64,000 nucleotides of DNA, taken from NCBI RefSeq assembly GCF_016820575.1, contig NZ_JAEMQH010000002.1:1113305-1177304 (forward strand). Reading direction: 5' to 3'. The number at the start of each line of letters is the position of its first letter. The first letter of the stretch is position 1. This DNA comes from Marinobacter sediminum (GTDB taxonomy: Bacteria; Pseudomonadota; Gammaproteobacteria; Pseudomonadales; Oleiphilaceae). Positions 1-8,681 of this stretch are shown piece after piece. A program made the translations under genes and the position numbers. The notes beneath the pieces are model-generated. The model did no database searches. It was given only the letters and a program-made list of their open reading frames with translations, and was not told the origin of the DNA.

Positions 1-1528
1 TCTCAACGCTCTCGACAAGAAAGTCAGCGCTTTCGTCCAAAACCGCGGATCGGCGCCCCACCCGGCCAATTTCGTCGTGCTGGGTGGTGATGGCGGCCGT
101 AATCTCCGCACTGTGCTGCTCAAGCCGGATAAACCGCTCACCCAGGCCTTCAAGATGTCCTCGCAGGGCCACCAGATGCTCGCGGTTCTGATTGCCCGCT
201 TCGCTCATTTCTCCCAGCAAGCCGTCTACGCCGCCCACTCCCAACATCAGGTCCTGAACCCACTGCGAGATATTCTGGGTCGATTCAGAGGTCCGCAAAG
301 AGAGCGTTCGAACTTCATCCGCCACCACCGCAAAACCGCGCCCGTGCTCTCCGGCTCTGGCTGCTTCGATTGCCGCGTTCAACGCCAGCAGATTGGTTTG
401 CTCGGCAATCTCAGCAATCACGCCGATCACCTGCTCAATTTTCCCGGTCGATTCATTCAGGGCTTGAATGGAAGAAGACACCCGGGAAATGACTTCCACA
501 GTGTTCTCTGCAGCTTTTTCGCTGGTTACCAGGCGCTCCTGCACCCTGGCATTGGCGGCAACGGCCTCTCTCACGGTGTCTGCTGAGGCGTTCGTGGCCT
601 GATCAATCGCTGAGGCCTGATCGGCAATGGCCGCCATTGACTGACTGACGTCCTGGATCTGCTGACGGGTTTTCTCCGAGGCCTGCTGCAACGATTCTGC
701 ACCACGATCCAGGGTGCTGGAGCGCTCGTTCAACCCACCGGCCGCGCCGCGAACGTCACCAATAAATTGCTCAAAACGACTCACCAAGGCGCCCAGGGCA
801 CGACTGACACCGGCCACTTCGTCTTTGCCGGCCAGTACAGGGATTCGAGTCAGGTCGCTGTGCTCTTCCATGGCCTCCAGCTCCCGGGCAATTCGCCGCA
901 ATCTCTGGATGACGGACACCCGCAACCACAGGGTCATCAAGATCACCAACGCCAGGAAGCCGACCGAACCGGCCACCAGGAAAGCTTGCTGATCGGACAG
1001 AAAGGCCAGCAGATCGTCAGCGCCGTTTTTAACTGATTCGCGACTACTCTCTTGACGTTCGTTGATAGCCGTCAGCATGGGCTCAAGGGCGGGGAACAGA
1101 TCGAAGTCCACCACCTGACCAACCCGGTAATAGCTCTTTTGTTCTATACCCTCACTCATGGCGTCCATCAGCGACTGAACCCGCTCGAAATCCTCGATGT
1201 GGCTCTCAGACCAGGGTTGCAGACCGCTGTTGGCCTGCACCGCCTCCCAGTGCGCCGGCAGTGAGACGTCCAGGGCCGCAAAAGCCGGCTGGATCTCATC
1301 CCATAGCAATAGCTGGGCTTTAATTTTATAGGCCAGATCCTGGAGCTTGCGGTGAGACTGCTCCAGGTCTGCAAGTAGCCAGGTGTCTTCAAGGTTGGTG
1401 CGGATGAGTTTATCCGAGGCCTCCTCGGCCTTAAGAATGATCGTTCCGGAGAGAGTGGCCAGCCCGGCCAGTGCAAAAACGCAGAGAAAGGCAAAACAGA
1501 AAATGCGAGCGCGAACAGTGCCTAACAT
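1..1528 (-). CDS. Methyl-accepting chemotaxis protein (3' end outside window)
   Basis: Transmembrane chemoreceptor that senses a ligand in the periplasm and controls CheA through CheW; the ligand cannot be told. The frame is open from an ATG at 1528, preceded by GGAG, to the window edge, about 509 codons, so only the last residues are missing. Seen in order: TM1 (about 8-32), a helical periplasmic domain of about 150 residues resembling 4HB_MCP, TM2 (about residues 187-210), a HAMP region, then the long coiled-coil signalling domain with the conserved hairpin tip [19 protein letters not shown]. It is transcribed away from azlC. Family assignment is certain; ligand and methylation sites were not worked out. 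Confidence 0.95.
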   Translation of the reverse strand, partial: MLGTVRARIFCFAFLCVFALAGLATLSGTIILKAEEASDKLIRTNLEDTWLLADLEQSHRKLQDLAYKIKAQLLLWDEIQPAFAALDVSLPAHWEAVQANSGLQPWSESHIEDFERVQSLMDAMSEGIEQKSYYRVGQVVDFDLFPALEPMLTAINERQESSRESVKNGADDLLAFLSDQQAFLVAGSVGFLALVILMTLWLRVSVIQRLRRIARELEAMEEHSDLTRIPVLAGKDEVAGVSRALGALVSRFEQFIGDVRGAAGGLNERSSTLDRGAESLQQASEKTRQQIQDVSQSMAAIADQASAIDQATNASADTVREAVAANARVQERLVTSEKAAENTVEVISRVSSSIQALNESTGKIEQVIGVIAEIAEQTNLLALNAAIEAARAGEHGRGFAVVADEVRTLSLRTSESTQNISQWVQDLMLGVGGVDGLLGEMSEAGNQNREHLVALRGHLEGLGERFIRLEQHSAEITAAITTQHDEIGRVGRRSAVLDESADFLVESVE

Positions 1529-1690
1529 GACGACTCCAACGACAGACTGAGAGCAGCAGGTTAAGACGGTTCTGTGACGCTTTTATGTCAAAAGGGCGTT
1601 GAAACACCGCCTTTAGCTTTAGTAGCCCGCGCTGAATCGCTTCAAAAACAGGGGCTATTTGCCTATCATCGCGACTTTAAATCAGATTGG

Positions 1691-2404
1691 ATGCTAATGA
1701 ATCACTCCGTCTTTCGGCTGACCTTGCCCATTCTATTCGGCTACCTGCCTCTGGGCATGGCGTTCGGCGTGCTGTTCGCGACCCAGCTGGACTACGCCTG
1801 GTGGATTGCGCCGTTGATGGGCGTGGTGATTTTCGCCGGCGCTGGGCAAATCCTCGCGGTGAGCCTGCTGGCCGCCAATGCCGGATTGGTTGAGGTGTTT
1901 GTGGCGATGTTCGTGCTGAACGCGCGCCATCTGTTTTACGGCCTGTCGTTGCTCGGCCAGTTCCGCGGCGCTGGCTGGCGCAAGGTTTACCTGATCTTTG
2001 GTCTCACCGACGAAACCTACTCACTGCTGACCAGCCGTCCACGCGGGCCAGACCGCGCCCATGAACAAACCGTTGATTTCCGGATTACCGCGTTCAATCA
2101 GGGCTACTGGGTTATCGGCTGCGCGCTGGGCGCCTTGCTTGCGGATAATGTGGCGTTTAACAGCACCGGCATCGAATTTGCCCTGGTCGCGCTCTTCATT
2201 GTCCTAACCATTGAGCAGCTGAAGGCGCTCGGTGACAGCCTGCCGGTCTGGCTCGGCGCAGCGGCCGCAGGCGTAGCCATGATCGCCCTGCCCCCGGCTC
2301 ATCAGCTTATCGGGGCCATTGCCATCGTTACCGCTATTTTGCTGCTGCACTATCGGCGAATTCGTGGTGAGCAATCATCGGAAGGAGAAGTGAATCGTGG
2401 CTGA
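1691..2404 (+). CDS. azlC: AzlC-family branched-chain amino-acid export permease
   Basis: Large subunit of an AzlCD-type exporter of branched-chain amino acids in the inner membrane. The protein begins with the family pattern of a hydrophobic helix and PLGMAFG, has several membrane segments and a central TDETYSLL-like stretch typical of AzlC. The frame stays open upstream to 1574, but the AzlC homology starts only at about 1691; ATG codons at 1691 and 1697 are both possible and neither has a strong ribosome site. It overlaps the AzlD gene by 8 bases, so the two are translationally coupled. Substrate is inferred from the family only. Confidence 0.88.
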   Translation: MLMNHSVFRLTLPILFGYLPLGMAFGVLFATQLDYAWWIAPLMGVVIFAGAGQILAVSLLAANAGLVEVFVAMFVLNARHLFYGLSLLGQFRGAGWRKVYLIFGLTDETYSLLTSRPRGPDRAHEQTVDFRITAFNQGYWVIGCALGALLADNVAFNSTGIEFALVALFIVLTIEQLKALGDSLPVWLGAAAAGVAMIALPPAHQLIGAIAIVTAILLLHYRRIRGEQSSEGEVNRG

Positions 2405-2729
2405 ATCGACTTATATTGCCGCGTTCATTGCCGTTGCTGCAGTCGCGACCTTCGCGACGCGGGTCATTCCGTTTCTGTTTTTCGAGCGGCACACGGAACA
2501 TCCGCTGATTCAGCACCTGGGGCGTTACTTGCCGGCCGCGGTGATGGCCCTGCTAGCCACGGTGTTTCTGCAACGTTCTGGCAGCTGGACGGCAGACCTG
2601 CCGGGTTTCGATGCCCTCATACCAGGATTGCTGGTGGTCGCTGTACACCTCTGGCAGCGCAATGCCCTGCTATCCATTGCTGCGGGCACCGCCAGTTACA
2701 TGGTCATTCAGCAAGCCGGCGTGGTTTGA
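2397..2729 (+). CDS. azlD: AzlD-family branched-chain amino-acid transport small subunit
   Basis: Small hydrophobic partner of AzlC, 110 residues with about four membrane segments and the family stretch TRVIPFLFF near residue 25. It starts at a GTG, with GGAAGGAG just upstream inside the end of azlC, and overlaps that gene by 8 bases. Together they would form an amino-acid exporter in the inner membrane. Its stop lies two bases from the stop of the convergent DUF1330 gene, and no terminator is visible between them. Confidence 0.88.
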   Translation: MAESTYIAAFIAVAAVATFATRVIPFLFFERHTEHPLIQHLGRYLPAAVMALLATVFLQRSGSWTADLPGFDALIPGLLVVAVHLWQRNALLSIAAGTASYMVIQQAGVV

Positions 2730-2731
2730 CG

Positions 2732-3136
2732 TTAACCACGCTCTTCGAGATTGGCGACCAGCCGGGAATCCTGAACGGCGGCGGTTCGATGTTTAACCAC
2801 ACCCTTGTATTCCGGGCTTTCAATCATTGCCATGAAAGCATCGATGGACGGATAACGGACTAGCAGAACCTGGTCCCAGGATTCTTCCGGTGGTGCTATG
2901 AGGGAGCCAACACTGTTGCCGGACCATATTACCTCGGCACCGACCGACCTGACGCAGGCACCCGCCTCTTCCATATAGAGCTTGTAGGCTTCGCGCCCTG
3001 AGCGCTCCATGGCTTCATCGGGGTAGCTGGCCCGGTCGCGGAATCTTAGCAGGTTCAGCATGACCACCGGCTGGTTCTTTGGCGTATCCGCCAGCACTTT
3101 CTGTAATTGCTCCGGGGTCGGATTGACGGCTTCCAT
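2732..3136 (-). CDS. DUF1330-like small protein
   Basis: Small cytoplasmic protein of 134 residues in the dimeric alpha-beta barrel style of DUF1330: MLNLLRFR near residue 30, a middle part with GAEVIWSG, then VLLVRYPSIDAFMAMIESPEY and a C-terminal strand. The chosen ATG at 3136 is preceded by AGAGGATCAGG; the frame runs on upstream to 3292, but that part looks non-coding. Members of this family have no settled biochemical role. Its 3' end almost touches azlD on the other strand. Confidence 0.8.
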   Translation of the reverse strand: MEAVNPTPEQLQKVLADTPKNQPVVMLNLLRFRDRASYPDEAMERSGREAYKLYMEEAGACVRSVGAEVIWSGNSVGSLIAPPEESWDQVLLVRYPSIDAFMAMIESPEYKGVVKHRTAAVQDSRLVANLEERG

Positions 3137-3406
3137 CCTGATCCTCTTCTTCTGCGGCGATTGGCGCCCACTATAGCCCAGGCCTGAGGCCTTGGGACAA
3201 GGATTTTCGTTAGCATTCTTTGACACTGGCGCTTTTTTGCCGTCCAACAAGGACCTACTGAAAACAGGTCTATTAGCCGTTGGGATTGGCATTGGACTTT
3301 AGGAGCATAAAGATAGCTTACTATTTAGCGAGCACATACAATAAAACCTGCTGTGAAACCCTCACTTACGCAGCCCATTCGCCGACCAAGGGAACTCAAT
3401 ACCGGC

Positions 3407-4354
3407 ATGAATCTGACGGACATCTTCCTGCAAACCCTGGAAACAACCCTGCCTGTATTTGCCATGGTTTTCATTGGCATGGGCCTGCGCAGGATTGGCT
3501 GGATCGACAGCGCGTTCGTCAACACCGCCTCGGCCCTGGTTTTTAAGGCCACGCTGCCGACACTGGTATTTCTAAGCATCATCCGGGCAGACCTGGACAC
3601 GGCACTGAACTTCAGCTTGCTGGGCTTTTACCTGGTGGCAACCATCGCAAGTTTTGCGCTGGCCTGGCTCTGGGCTTACTGGCGGGTCCCTCACGCCGAC
3701 CGGGGCGTTTATGTCCAGGGCGCGTTCCGGGGCAACTGCGGCATTGTTGGCCTGGCGTTGGCGGCCAACCTTTACGGCGACTTCGGACTGTCTGCAGGTG
3801 GCATCCTGCTCGGGCTGGTGATCATTTCTTACAACACGCTGTCGGTGATCGTGCTCATTGCCTATCAGCCTGGCCAATCCGCCAGCTGGCGCCGCATCGG
3901 CCACGACATTATCCGGAACCCGTTGATCATTGCGGTTATCATCGCCATTCCCGTGGCGTGGCTGGATATTCGGTTTCCTGAGTGGGTTATGACCTCCGGT
4001 GACTACTTTGCGTCCCTGACCCTGCCCCTGGCCTTGCTGTGTATTGGCGCCACGGTTTCGCTCAGCGCCATCCGCAGCGACAGTTCAACGGCATTGGGCT
4101 CCAGTTCGCTCAAAATGGTTGTTTTGCCGGCCCTGTGCACGGCCGCGGCCTGGCTGGTAGGTTTTAGGGGTGCGGAACTGGGACTGATGTTCCTGTATTT
4201 TGCCAGCCCCACTGCCGCCGCGAGTTTTGTCATGGTGAAGGCACTGGGTGGTAACGATCGCCTGGCCGCCAACATCATTGCGCTGACAACCCTGATGGCC
4301 AGCATAACGGTGACTGTTGGCGTGTTTGCCCTGCGCAGTGCTGGCCTGATCTAG
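3407..4354 (+). CDS. AEC-family transporter (auxin efflux carrier-like permease)
   Basis: Inner-membrane permease of the AEC family (Pfam Mem_trans), 315 residues with about ten hydrophobic segments. The N-terminus ETTLPVFAMVFIGMGLRR, the mid-protein GAFRGNCGIVGLALA and the C-terminal MFLYFASPTAAASFVM are family hallmarks. Bacterial members are reported to carry carboxylates such as malate; the substrate here is unknown. The start at 3407 is where the homology begins, with AAGGGA upstream. Its stop overlaps by 4 bases the stop of the fructosamine-kinase-like gene on the opposite strand. Confidence 0.88.
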   Translation: MNLTDIFLQTLETTLPVFAMVFIGMGLRRIGWIDSAFVNTASALVFKATLPTLVFLSIIRADLDTALNFSLLGFYLVATIASFALAWLWAYWRVPHADRGVYVQGAFRGNCGIVGLALAANLYGDFGLSAGGILLGLVIISYNTLSVIVLIAYQPGQSASWRRIGHDIIRNPLIIAVIIAIPVAWLDIRFPEWVMTSGDYFASLTLPLALLCIGATVSLSAIRSDSSTALGSSSLKMVVLPALCTAAAWLVGFRGAELGLMFLYFASPTAAASFVMVKALGGNDRLAANIIALTTLMASITVTVGVFALRSAGLI

Positions 4355-5124
4355 GCGGTGCGCATGCAGAGCTCCTGCATCGCTACGAAGCCGCGCTCGC
4401 AGCCCCACTGGTAGCTGCTGCCAAACAGGTTGTAGTGATTCAGGTAGTGGTACAGGTTGTAAATATCGCGCTTCTGCTCGTACACCGGTGTTCGCGGGAA
4501 TGCCCGGTCATAAGCTCGATAAAACGCAGACCCAAACCCTCCGAATAGCTCCGTCATCGCCAGGTCTGCCTCGCGATCTCCGCAGTAGATAGCGGGATCG
4601 ATCAGCCAGGGACCTTCCTGACTGAACAAGACATTGCCACTCCAGAGGTCGCCGTGCAGCAGGCTTGGCTGGTCGCAATGATCGTTAAGCCAGCCGATCA
4701 AGGTGTCATCACACTGATCCAGAATGTCTTCGAACCGATTGCGAACACCGCTCGCCCGGATGCGGGACACCTGATAGCGCAAGCGCTCCTGAACAAAGAA
4801 CTCACCCCAGTACTCGGCCCAGCAATTCGGCTGCGGCGACAGCCCGATGTAATTGTCCCTGTGCCAACCATACATAGACTGCGGCAGCCGGTGCAGCGCG
4901 GCCAGCCCCTCACCCAATGTTTCCAGCGCTCCGTTACCAGACCGGGCAGGCGTAATGGCCGTCATCTCAAGCGTCGACTCGTCTACCCTGAAAACCTCGG
5001 GTACCCGGACAGACCCAACCCCTGCCTCCTTTAAACCGTTAAAGAGCCGGCGCAAGCCCTCGGCCTCGCAGATCAAGGCATCGGCGTATACCGTAGTGTT
5101 TTGTTTGCAAAAAATTCCAGACAT
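4351..5124 (-). CDS. Fructosamine-kinase family protein, probably 5'-truncated
   Basis: Protein-repair kinase family (fructosamine/ketosamine 3-kinase, YniA-like) that phosphorylates sugars attached to amines. Seen: the kinase motif LLHGDLWSGN (157-164 in this frame) and the metal-binding DPAIYCGDRE (176-185). At 257 residues it is about 30 short of the family. The missing N-terminal part is partly visible upstream: 27 in-frame codons from 5125 to 5205 encode a glycine-rich stretch ending GGCIQEGWSA that fits the family, but it contains no ATG, GTG or TTG and is preceded by an in-frame TGA at 5206-5208. So the gene may be 5'-decayed, or may use a rare start such as ATT. The AEC gene overlaps its 3' end by 4 bases. 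Confidence 0.82.
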   Translation of the reverse strand: MSGIFCKQNTTVYADALICEAEGLRRLFNGLKEAGVGSVRVPEVFRVDESTLEMTAITPARSGNGALETLGEGLAALHRLPQSMYGWHRDNYIGLSPQPNCWAEYWGEFFVQERLRYQVSRIRASGVRNRFEDILDQCDDTLIGWLNDHCDQPSLLHGDLWSGNVLFSQEGPWLIDPAIYCGDREADLAMTELFGGFGSAFYRAYDRAFPRTPVYEQKRDIYNLYHYLNHYNLFGSSYQWGCERGFVAMQELCMRTA

Positions 5125-5207
5125 TGCGCTCCAGCCTTCTTGAATACATCCACCAACAGCCGGTAGATTAAAAGATCGCTGACATTTCTGCCTGACAAGG
5201 ACATTTC

Positions 5208-5486
5208 ATGCACGCCAAGCGCTGGTCCCTGCTCGTCTCCGGGCTCGTTCAAGGAGTCTACTACAGAGCGTCCACAGCAACTCAAGCCACCAAATTCGGG
5301 CTTACTGGCTTTGCCCGCAACCTCGCCGACGGCAGAGTGGAAGTCGTAGCGGAGGGTACTGAAGAGCAACTGCAGCAACTGAAAAGCTGGTGTGAGATCG
5401 GCCCGTCGGCCGCGCGGGTGGACTCGGTGGAGGTATCGAAACAAGAGGCTACCGGAGAATTCAGTGACTTCGGCATTCGGCATTAA
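5208..5486 (+). CDS. acyP: Acylphosphatase
   Basis: Small cytoplasmic enzyme (92 residues) that hydrolyses acyl phosphates. The family signatures are present: VSGLVQGVYYR with catalytic Arg20, and GFARNLADGRVEVVAEG with catalytic Asn38. The ATG at 5208 follows AAGGAC. It is the first gene of a compact unit: the DUF938 gene starts inside it and the TonB receptor gene overlaps DUF938. Physiological substrate is not known for most bacterial members. Confidence 0.93.
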   Translation: MHAKRWSLLVSGLVQGVYYRASTATQATKFGLTGFARNLADGRVEVVAEGTEEQLQQLKSWCEIGPSAARVDSVEVSKQEATGEFSDFGIRH

Positions 5487-6102
5487 CGGTGCCAATGTGA
5501 CTCAGGATCTACCGTTTTCTCAAGCCTGCGAGAATAACAAAGAGCCCATTCTCGACAAGCTGGCGGCCATCTTCCATGCGCCGGGGCTGGTTCTCGAAAT
5601 CGGCACCGGCACTGGTCAGCATGCCGTGCATTTTGCCGGCCATTTACCGCACCTTACCTGGCAGCCCAGCGACCATCCCCAGAATTACCAACTCTGCCTG
5701 CCCAGAATAAGGCAGGCCGGTCTGGCCAACCTTAATCCACCCAAACCACTGGACGTTTGCCAATCAGACTGGGGCTTGCCCGGCCCAGTGACTGGTGTAT
5801 TCTCAGCCAACACCGCCCACATCATGTCTTGGCCCGAAGTGGAGCGAATGTTTGCGGGTGTCGCTACGATTCTGGCACCTGAGTCGGCGTTTTGCCTCTA
5901 CGGCCCGTTCAGTTATGGGAGCCAACACACCAGTGCCAGTAACCTGAATTTTGACCGCCACCTTCGTTCGCAAAATCCGAGTATGGGCATCCGGGACATG
6001 AGCGATCTGATCGCGCTTGCTGGTCGCTGCGGGCTTTCGCTGGATGAAGATCTCGACATGCCCGCCAATAACCGGATCACCGTCTGGCGGCGCCAAGCAT
6101 GA
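5464..6102 (+). CDS. DUF938-family SAM-dependent methyltransferase-like protein
   Basis: Probable class I methyltransferase-fold protein of the DUF938 family. Near its start it has LPFSQACENNKEPIL, then the SAM-binding VLEIGTGTGQHAVHFA, LTWQPSDH and a later ANTAHIMSW, all typical of the family. The GTG at 5464 has GGAGA five bases upstream and would overlap acyP by 23 bases; a second GTG at 5497 fits the usual family length better but lacks a ribosome site. Substrate unknown. It overlaps the following TonB receptor gene by ATGA. Confidence 0.82.
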   Translation: MTSAFGINGANVTQDLPFSQACENNKEPILDKLAAIFHAPGLVLEIGTGTGQHAVHFAGHLPHLTWQPSDHPQNYQLCLPRIRQAGLANLNPPKPLDVCQSDWGLPGPVTGVFSANTAHIMSWPEVERMFAGVATILAPESAFCLYGPFSYGSQHTSASNLNFDRHLRSQNPSMGIRDMSDLIALAGRCGLSLDEDLDMPANNRITVWRRQA

Positions 6103-8162
6103 GGTCGTCCGGGTTCCGACCTGGCCCATTGACCCACAGCAGCGCTGCTGGCGCCATGCTGACGCTGTGTATTTCAGCCGCTCACGGGGCGCCCGGTGCG
6201 AATATCGTCGTAACTGCACCGTTACTGGAACGCACGCTCTACGAGACCCCTGCAGCGCTCTCCGTTGTCGATCGCCCCACCATTCAACGGGGCCAGTTAC
6301 GAAACAAGCTGGATGAGTCCCTGGCGCTGGTTCCCGGCGTGTACCTGCAAAACCAGGAAAATTACGCCCAGGGCGAGCGCATTGCCATTCGGGGCTTCGG
6401 CGCCCGGTCGCCCTTTGGGGTTCGGGGAATCACCGTGATCGTTGACGGTATTCCCTACACACTGCCCGACGGTCAGGCCCAGCTCGACGCCATTGATTTA
6501 GACAACGCCGAGCGGATCGAAGTCATTCGAGGCCCGGCCTCGGTACTCTATGGCAACGCCGCCGGCGGTGTGATCAGCGTGACGACCGCCGATGGCCGGC
6601 GGACACCCGAAGGCTCCAGCATTCGCCTCACCGGGGGCAGCCATGGCTTTGGCAAGCTTACCGCCCGCAACAGCGGTACTGATGGAGCCTGGGCCCATAA
6701 CATCGGTTTCACTGCTTTAAATGTGGATGGGTACCGGGAGCAGAACGAGGTTGAAAAATACCTGTTCAATTCGAAGCTGAGCCGGGATTTGGGTGACGAT
6801 CAATCCCTGACGGTTATCCTGAATCTTCTCGATAACCCGCGCTCGGACGACCCCGGCGCCCTCACCGCTGAACAGGTTGAAGACGACCGCACCCAGGCCG
6901 GGCGCTTTACCAAGGACTATGACACTGGGCAGACCGTCGACCAGCAAGTGCTCGGCCTGCAATACCAGGACTTGTCAGCCGGCTCCGGCGAATGGCGGGC
7001 AAAAACGTTCTACCTGCGTCGTAACTTCGAGCAGCAACTGCCCTTTCCCGGCCCCAGCCGAATTGACTACAACCGTGATTATTTTGGCTTCAACTCTGAC
7101 TATCGACAACCCTTAACATTGGCCGGTTACCCTGTCCGGACAGTCACAGGCATTGAGGCACGACGACAGCGGGATGACCGCAGCCGACGCGAAGTGAGTT
7201 TTGACGGCACACTGCAGGGTGAGACCGCCGATGAGGTGCAAACCGCCACGGCCCTCAGCGTTTTCAGCCAGAGTGATCTGGACCTGAATTCCGATCTGAC
7301 CCTGTCAGTGGGCGCCCGTTTCGATCACATCCACCTGGATGTGGACGATCAATTCGATGAGGACGGCGATCAGTCCGGTGATCGCTCCTTTGGTGAATGG
7401 AGTGGCTCAGCCGGCCTGAGTTACAGATATCGCCCCGACCACCAGGCCTATGCCAACCTCAGCACCGCGTTCGAGACCCCCACGTTCTCGGAGTTCGCCA
7501 ACCCCTCCGGCCAGGGCGGCTTCAACCCGGATGTTGAGCCTCAAAAGGCGGTGAACCATGAATTGGGCTTACGGGGCGAGTTGGACGTCGGCGTCGACTA
7601 TGACCTGACCCTGTTCTGGATCGATGTGCGTGACGAGTTGACCCCCTACACCTTGCCCGGCGACAACGACCGGACCTTCTATCGCAACACCGGCGACACC
7701 ACCCGCAAGGGTGTTGAGGCGGCCGCAGGTTGGAGTATCTCGCAAGCCTGGCGGATTGAAACAGCCCTGACCCTGGCCCGTTACACCTTTGATGACTATC
7801 AGGTTGGCGGCAATAACTTTGCTGGTAACCGGCTGCCCGGGTTGCCAGAACAGGTCTGGAGCAACCAGCTCCACTGGAGCGGTCTCGGCGGCACTTTCGC
7901 GACCCTTGAAACCCGCTATGTCGGAGACTTGGTGGCGGATGATGCCAACGATGTTCAGGTCGACGATTATTGGCTGGTGAACCTGCGAGGGGGCGATACC
8001 TGGTACGTTAGCCGCAACAGCCTGCTGAAAGCCTTCGCAGGTGTCCGCAATGTTCTGGACGAGGAGCATTTCGCCAATGTGCGCATCAACGCCAGTAACG
8101 GCCGATATTTCGAACCGGCGGCCAAACGCACCTATTACGCGGGGGTAGAGCTCACGTTCTGA
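6099..8162 (+). CDS. TonB-dependent outer-membrane receptor
   Basis: Outer-membrane gated channel for uptake of an iron complex or similar scarce compound, driven by TonB. Seen: an N-terminal signal region ending near SAAHGA, a plug domain (about 45-160) with ETPAALSVVD, IAIRGFGARSPFGVRG and RIEVIRGPASVLYGNAAGGV, then a beta-barrel to the C-terminal aromatic residue Phe687. Length 687 is normal. The ATG overlaps the TGA of the DUF938 gene. It is followed by a strong hairpin terminator. Substrate cannot be read from the sequence; siderophore or ferric citrate-type ligands are most common for this shape. Confidence 0.9.
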   Translation: MRSSGFRPGPLTHSSAAGAMLTLCISAAHGAPGANIVVTAPLLERTLYETPAALSVVDRPTIQRGQLRNKLDESLALVPGVYLQNQENYAQGERIAIRGFGARSPFGVRGITVIVDGIPYTLPDGQAQLDAIDLDNAERIEVIRGPASVLYGNAAGGVISVTTADGRRTPEGSSIRLTGGSHGFGKLTARNSGTDGAWAHNIGFTALNVDGYREQNEVEKYLFNSKLSRDLGDDQSLTVILNLLDNPRSDDPGALTAEQVEDDRTQAGRFTKDYDTGQTVDQQVLGLQYQDLSAGSGEWRAKTFYLRRNFEQQLPFPGPSRIDYNRDYFGFNSDYRQPLTLAGYPVRTVTGIEARRQRDDRSRREVSFDGTLQGETADEVQTATALSVFSQSDLDLNSDLTLSVGARFDHIHLDVDDQFDEDGDQSGDRSFGEWSGSAGLSYRYRPDHQAYANLSTAFETPTFSEFANPSGQGGFNPDVEPQKAVNHELGLRGELDVGVDYDLTLFWIDVRDELTPYTLPGDNDRTFYRNTGDTTRKGVEAAAGWSISQAWRIETALTLARYTFDDYQVGGNNFAGNRLPGLPEQVWSNQLHWSGLGGTFATLETRYVGDLVADDANDVQVDDYWLVNLRGGDTWYVSRNSLLKAFAGVRNVLDEEHFANVRINASNGRYFEPAAKRTYYAGVELTF

Positions 8163-8168
8163 ACCCAT

Positions 8169-8205
8169 AAAAAAAAGCCCTGACCTTCTGCAAGGTCAGG
8201 GCTTT
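8169..8205. terminator. Bidirectional rho-independent terminator
   Basis: A 14-bp perfect inverted repeat (8174-8187 with 8192-8205, loop of four bases) lies just after the TonB receptor stop. On the minus strand it is followed by a run of eight T, on the plus strand by a weaker CTTTCT. It can end the receptor transcript from the left and the tRNA-Ser/repeat transcript from the right. Confidence 0.9.
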
Positions 8206-8209
8206 CTAT

Positions 8210-8240
8210 TGGCAGAGAGGGAGGGATTATTCGGGCCCTC
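8210..8240 (-). repeat. Degenerate second copy of the tRNA-Ser 3' end (T arm plus acceptor strand)
   Basis: Read on the minus strand, this stretch gives GAGGG, a CCGAAT-containing loop, CCCTC and then CCTCTCTGCCA. It matches the T arm and 3' acceptor strand with CCA of the tRNA-Ser at 8382-8472, except for an altered T loop and one acceptor mismatch. It closes a roughly 140-base spacer after the tRNA and sits directly before a terminator, similar in layout to the repeats behind E. coli tyrT. No full second tRNA can be folded. Confidence 0.75.
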
Positions 8241-8349
8241 GGCCCTCACCCCTTCGGGGCCGTCGTCGCGTTGCTCCGACGTTCCTCCGCCTGCAGAGCA
8301 GGCTTCGGTCGAACCCGCGGGGGTCCTTTTACCCTACCAATCGGCCAAT

Positions 8350-8376
8350 AAAAAACCCCAGCAAATGCTGGGGTTT
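8350..8376 (-). terminator. Terminator after tRNA-Ser
   Basis: An 11-bp inverted repeat (8353-8363 with 8366-8376; AACCCCAGCA type) with a T-rich tail on the minus strand lies 5 bases beyond the tRNA 3' end. Confidence 0.85.
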
Positions 8377-8381
8377 AGTAT

Positions 8382-8472
8382 TGGCGGAGAGGGAGGGATT
8401 CGAACCCTCGAAACGCTATTAACGTTTACACACTTTCCAGGCGTGCGCCTTCAGCCACTCGGCCACCTCTCC
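8382..8472 (-). tRNA. tRNA-Ser (anticodon GGA)
   Basis: A complete class II tRNA of 91 bases including an encoded CCA. Visible on the minus strand: acceptor GGAGAGG pairing with the CCTCTCC before GCCA, D arm GCCGAGTGGCTGAAGGC, anticodon arm with CCTGGAAAG giving anticodon GGA, a long variable arm (AACGTTAATAGCGTT) and the T arm GAGGGTTCGAATCCCTC. It reads UCC/UCU codons. A terminator follows immediately. Confidence 0.97.
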
Positions 8473-8681
8473 AATAAACTGTTTCAAATCAGCCATATCG
8501 TCGCTCATTTGAGGGCGCAAACTCTAATGGTTTTTATGCCGTTTGGCAACTCCCTTTCTGTACTTCCGGCATTTTTTTCTTTTCGGGTGGGTTTTCGTTT
8601 ACCTCTTGTTAGGATTGGGCACTATGAGAGACAGGTCACGCGCCACTCCAATCCTGCCAATCCCGCCTAAGGAGCCAACCA

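Noticed and set aside
1529..1600. FliA promoter ahead of the chemoreceptor gene
   Set aside because: A TAAAA and a CCGTC..TTAA stretch are present but spacing and -10 match are poor.
5073..5495. Minus-strand frame across acyP
   Set aside because: acyP on the plus strand has full family motifs, while this frame has none.
8209..8670. Plus-strand protein frame over the tRNA-Ser region
   Set aside because: It runs through a terminator and the tRNA on the opposite strand and has no homology pattern.
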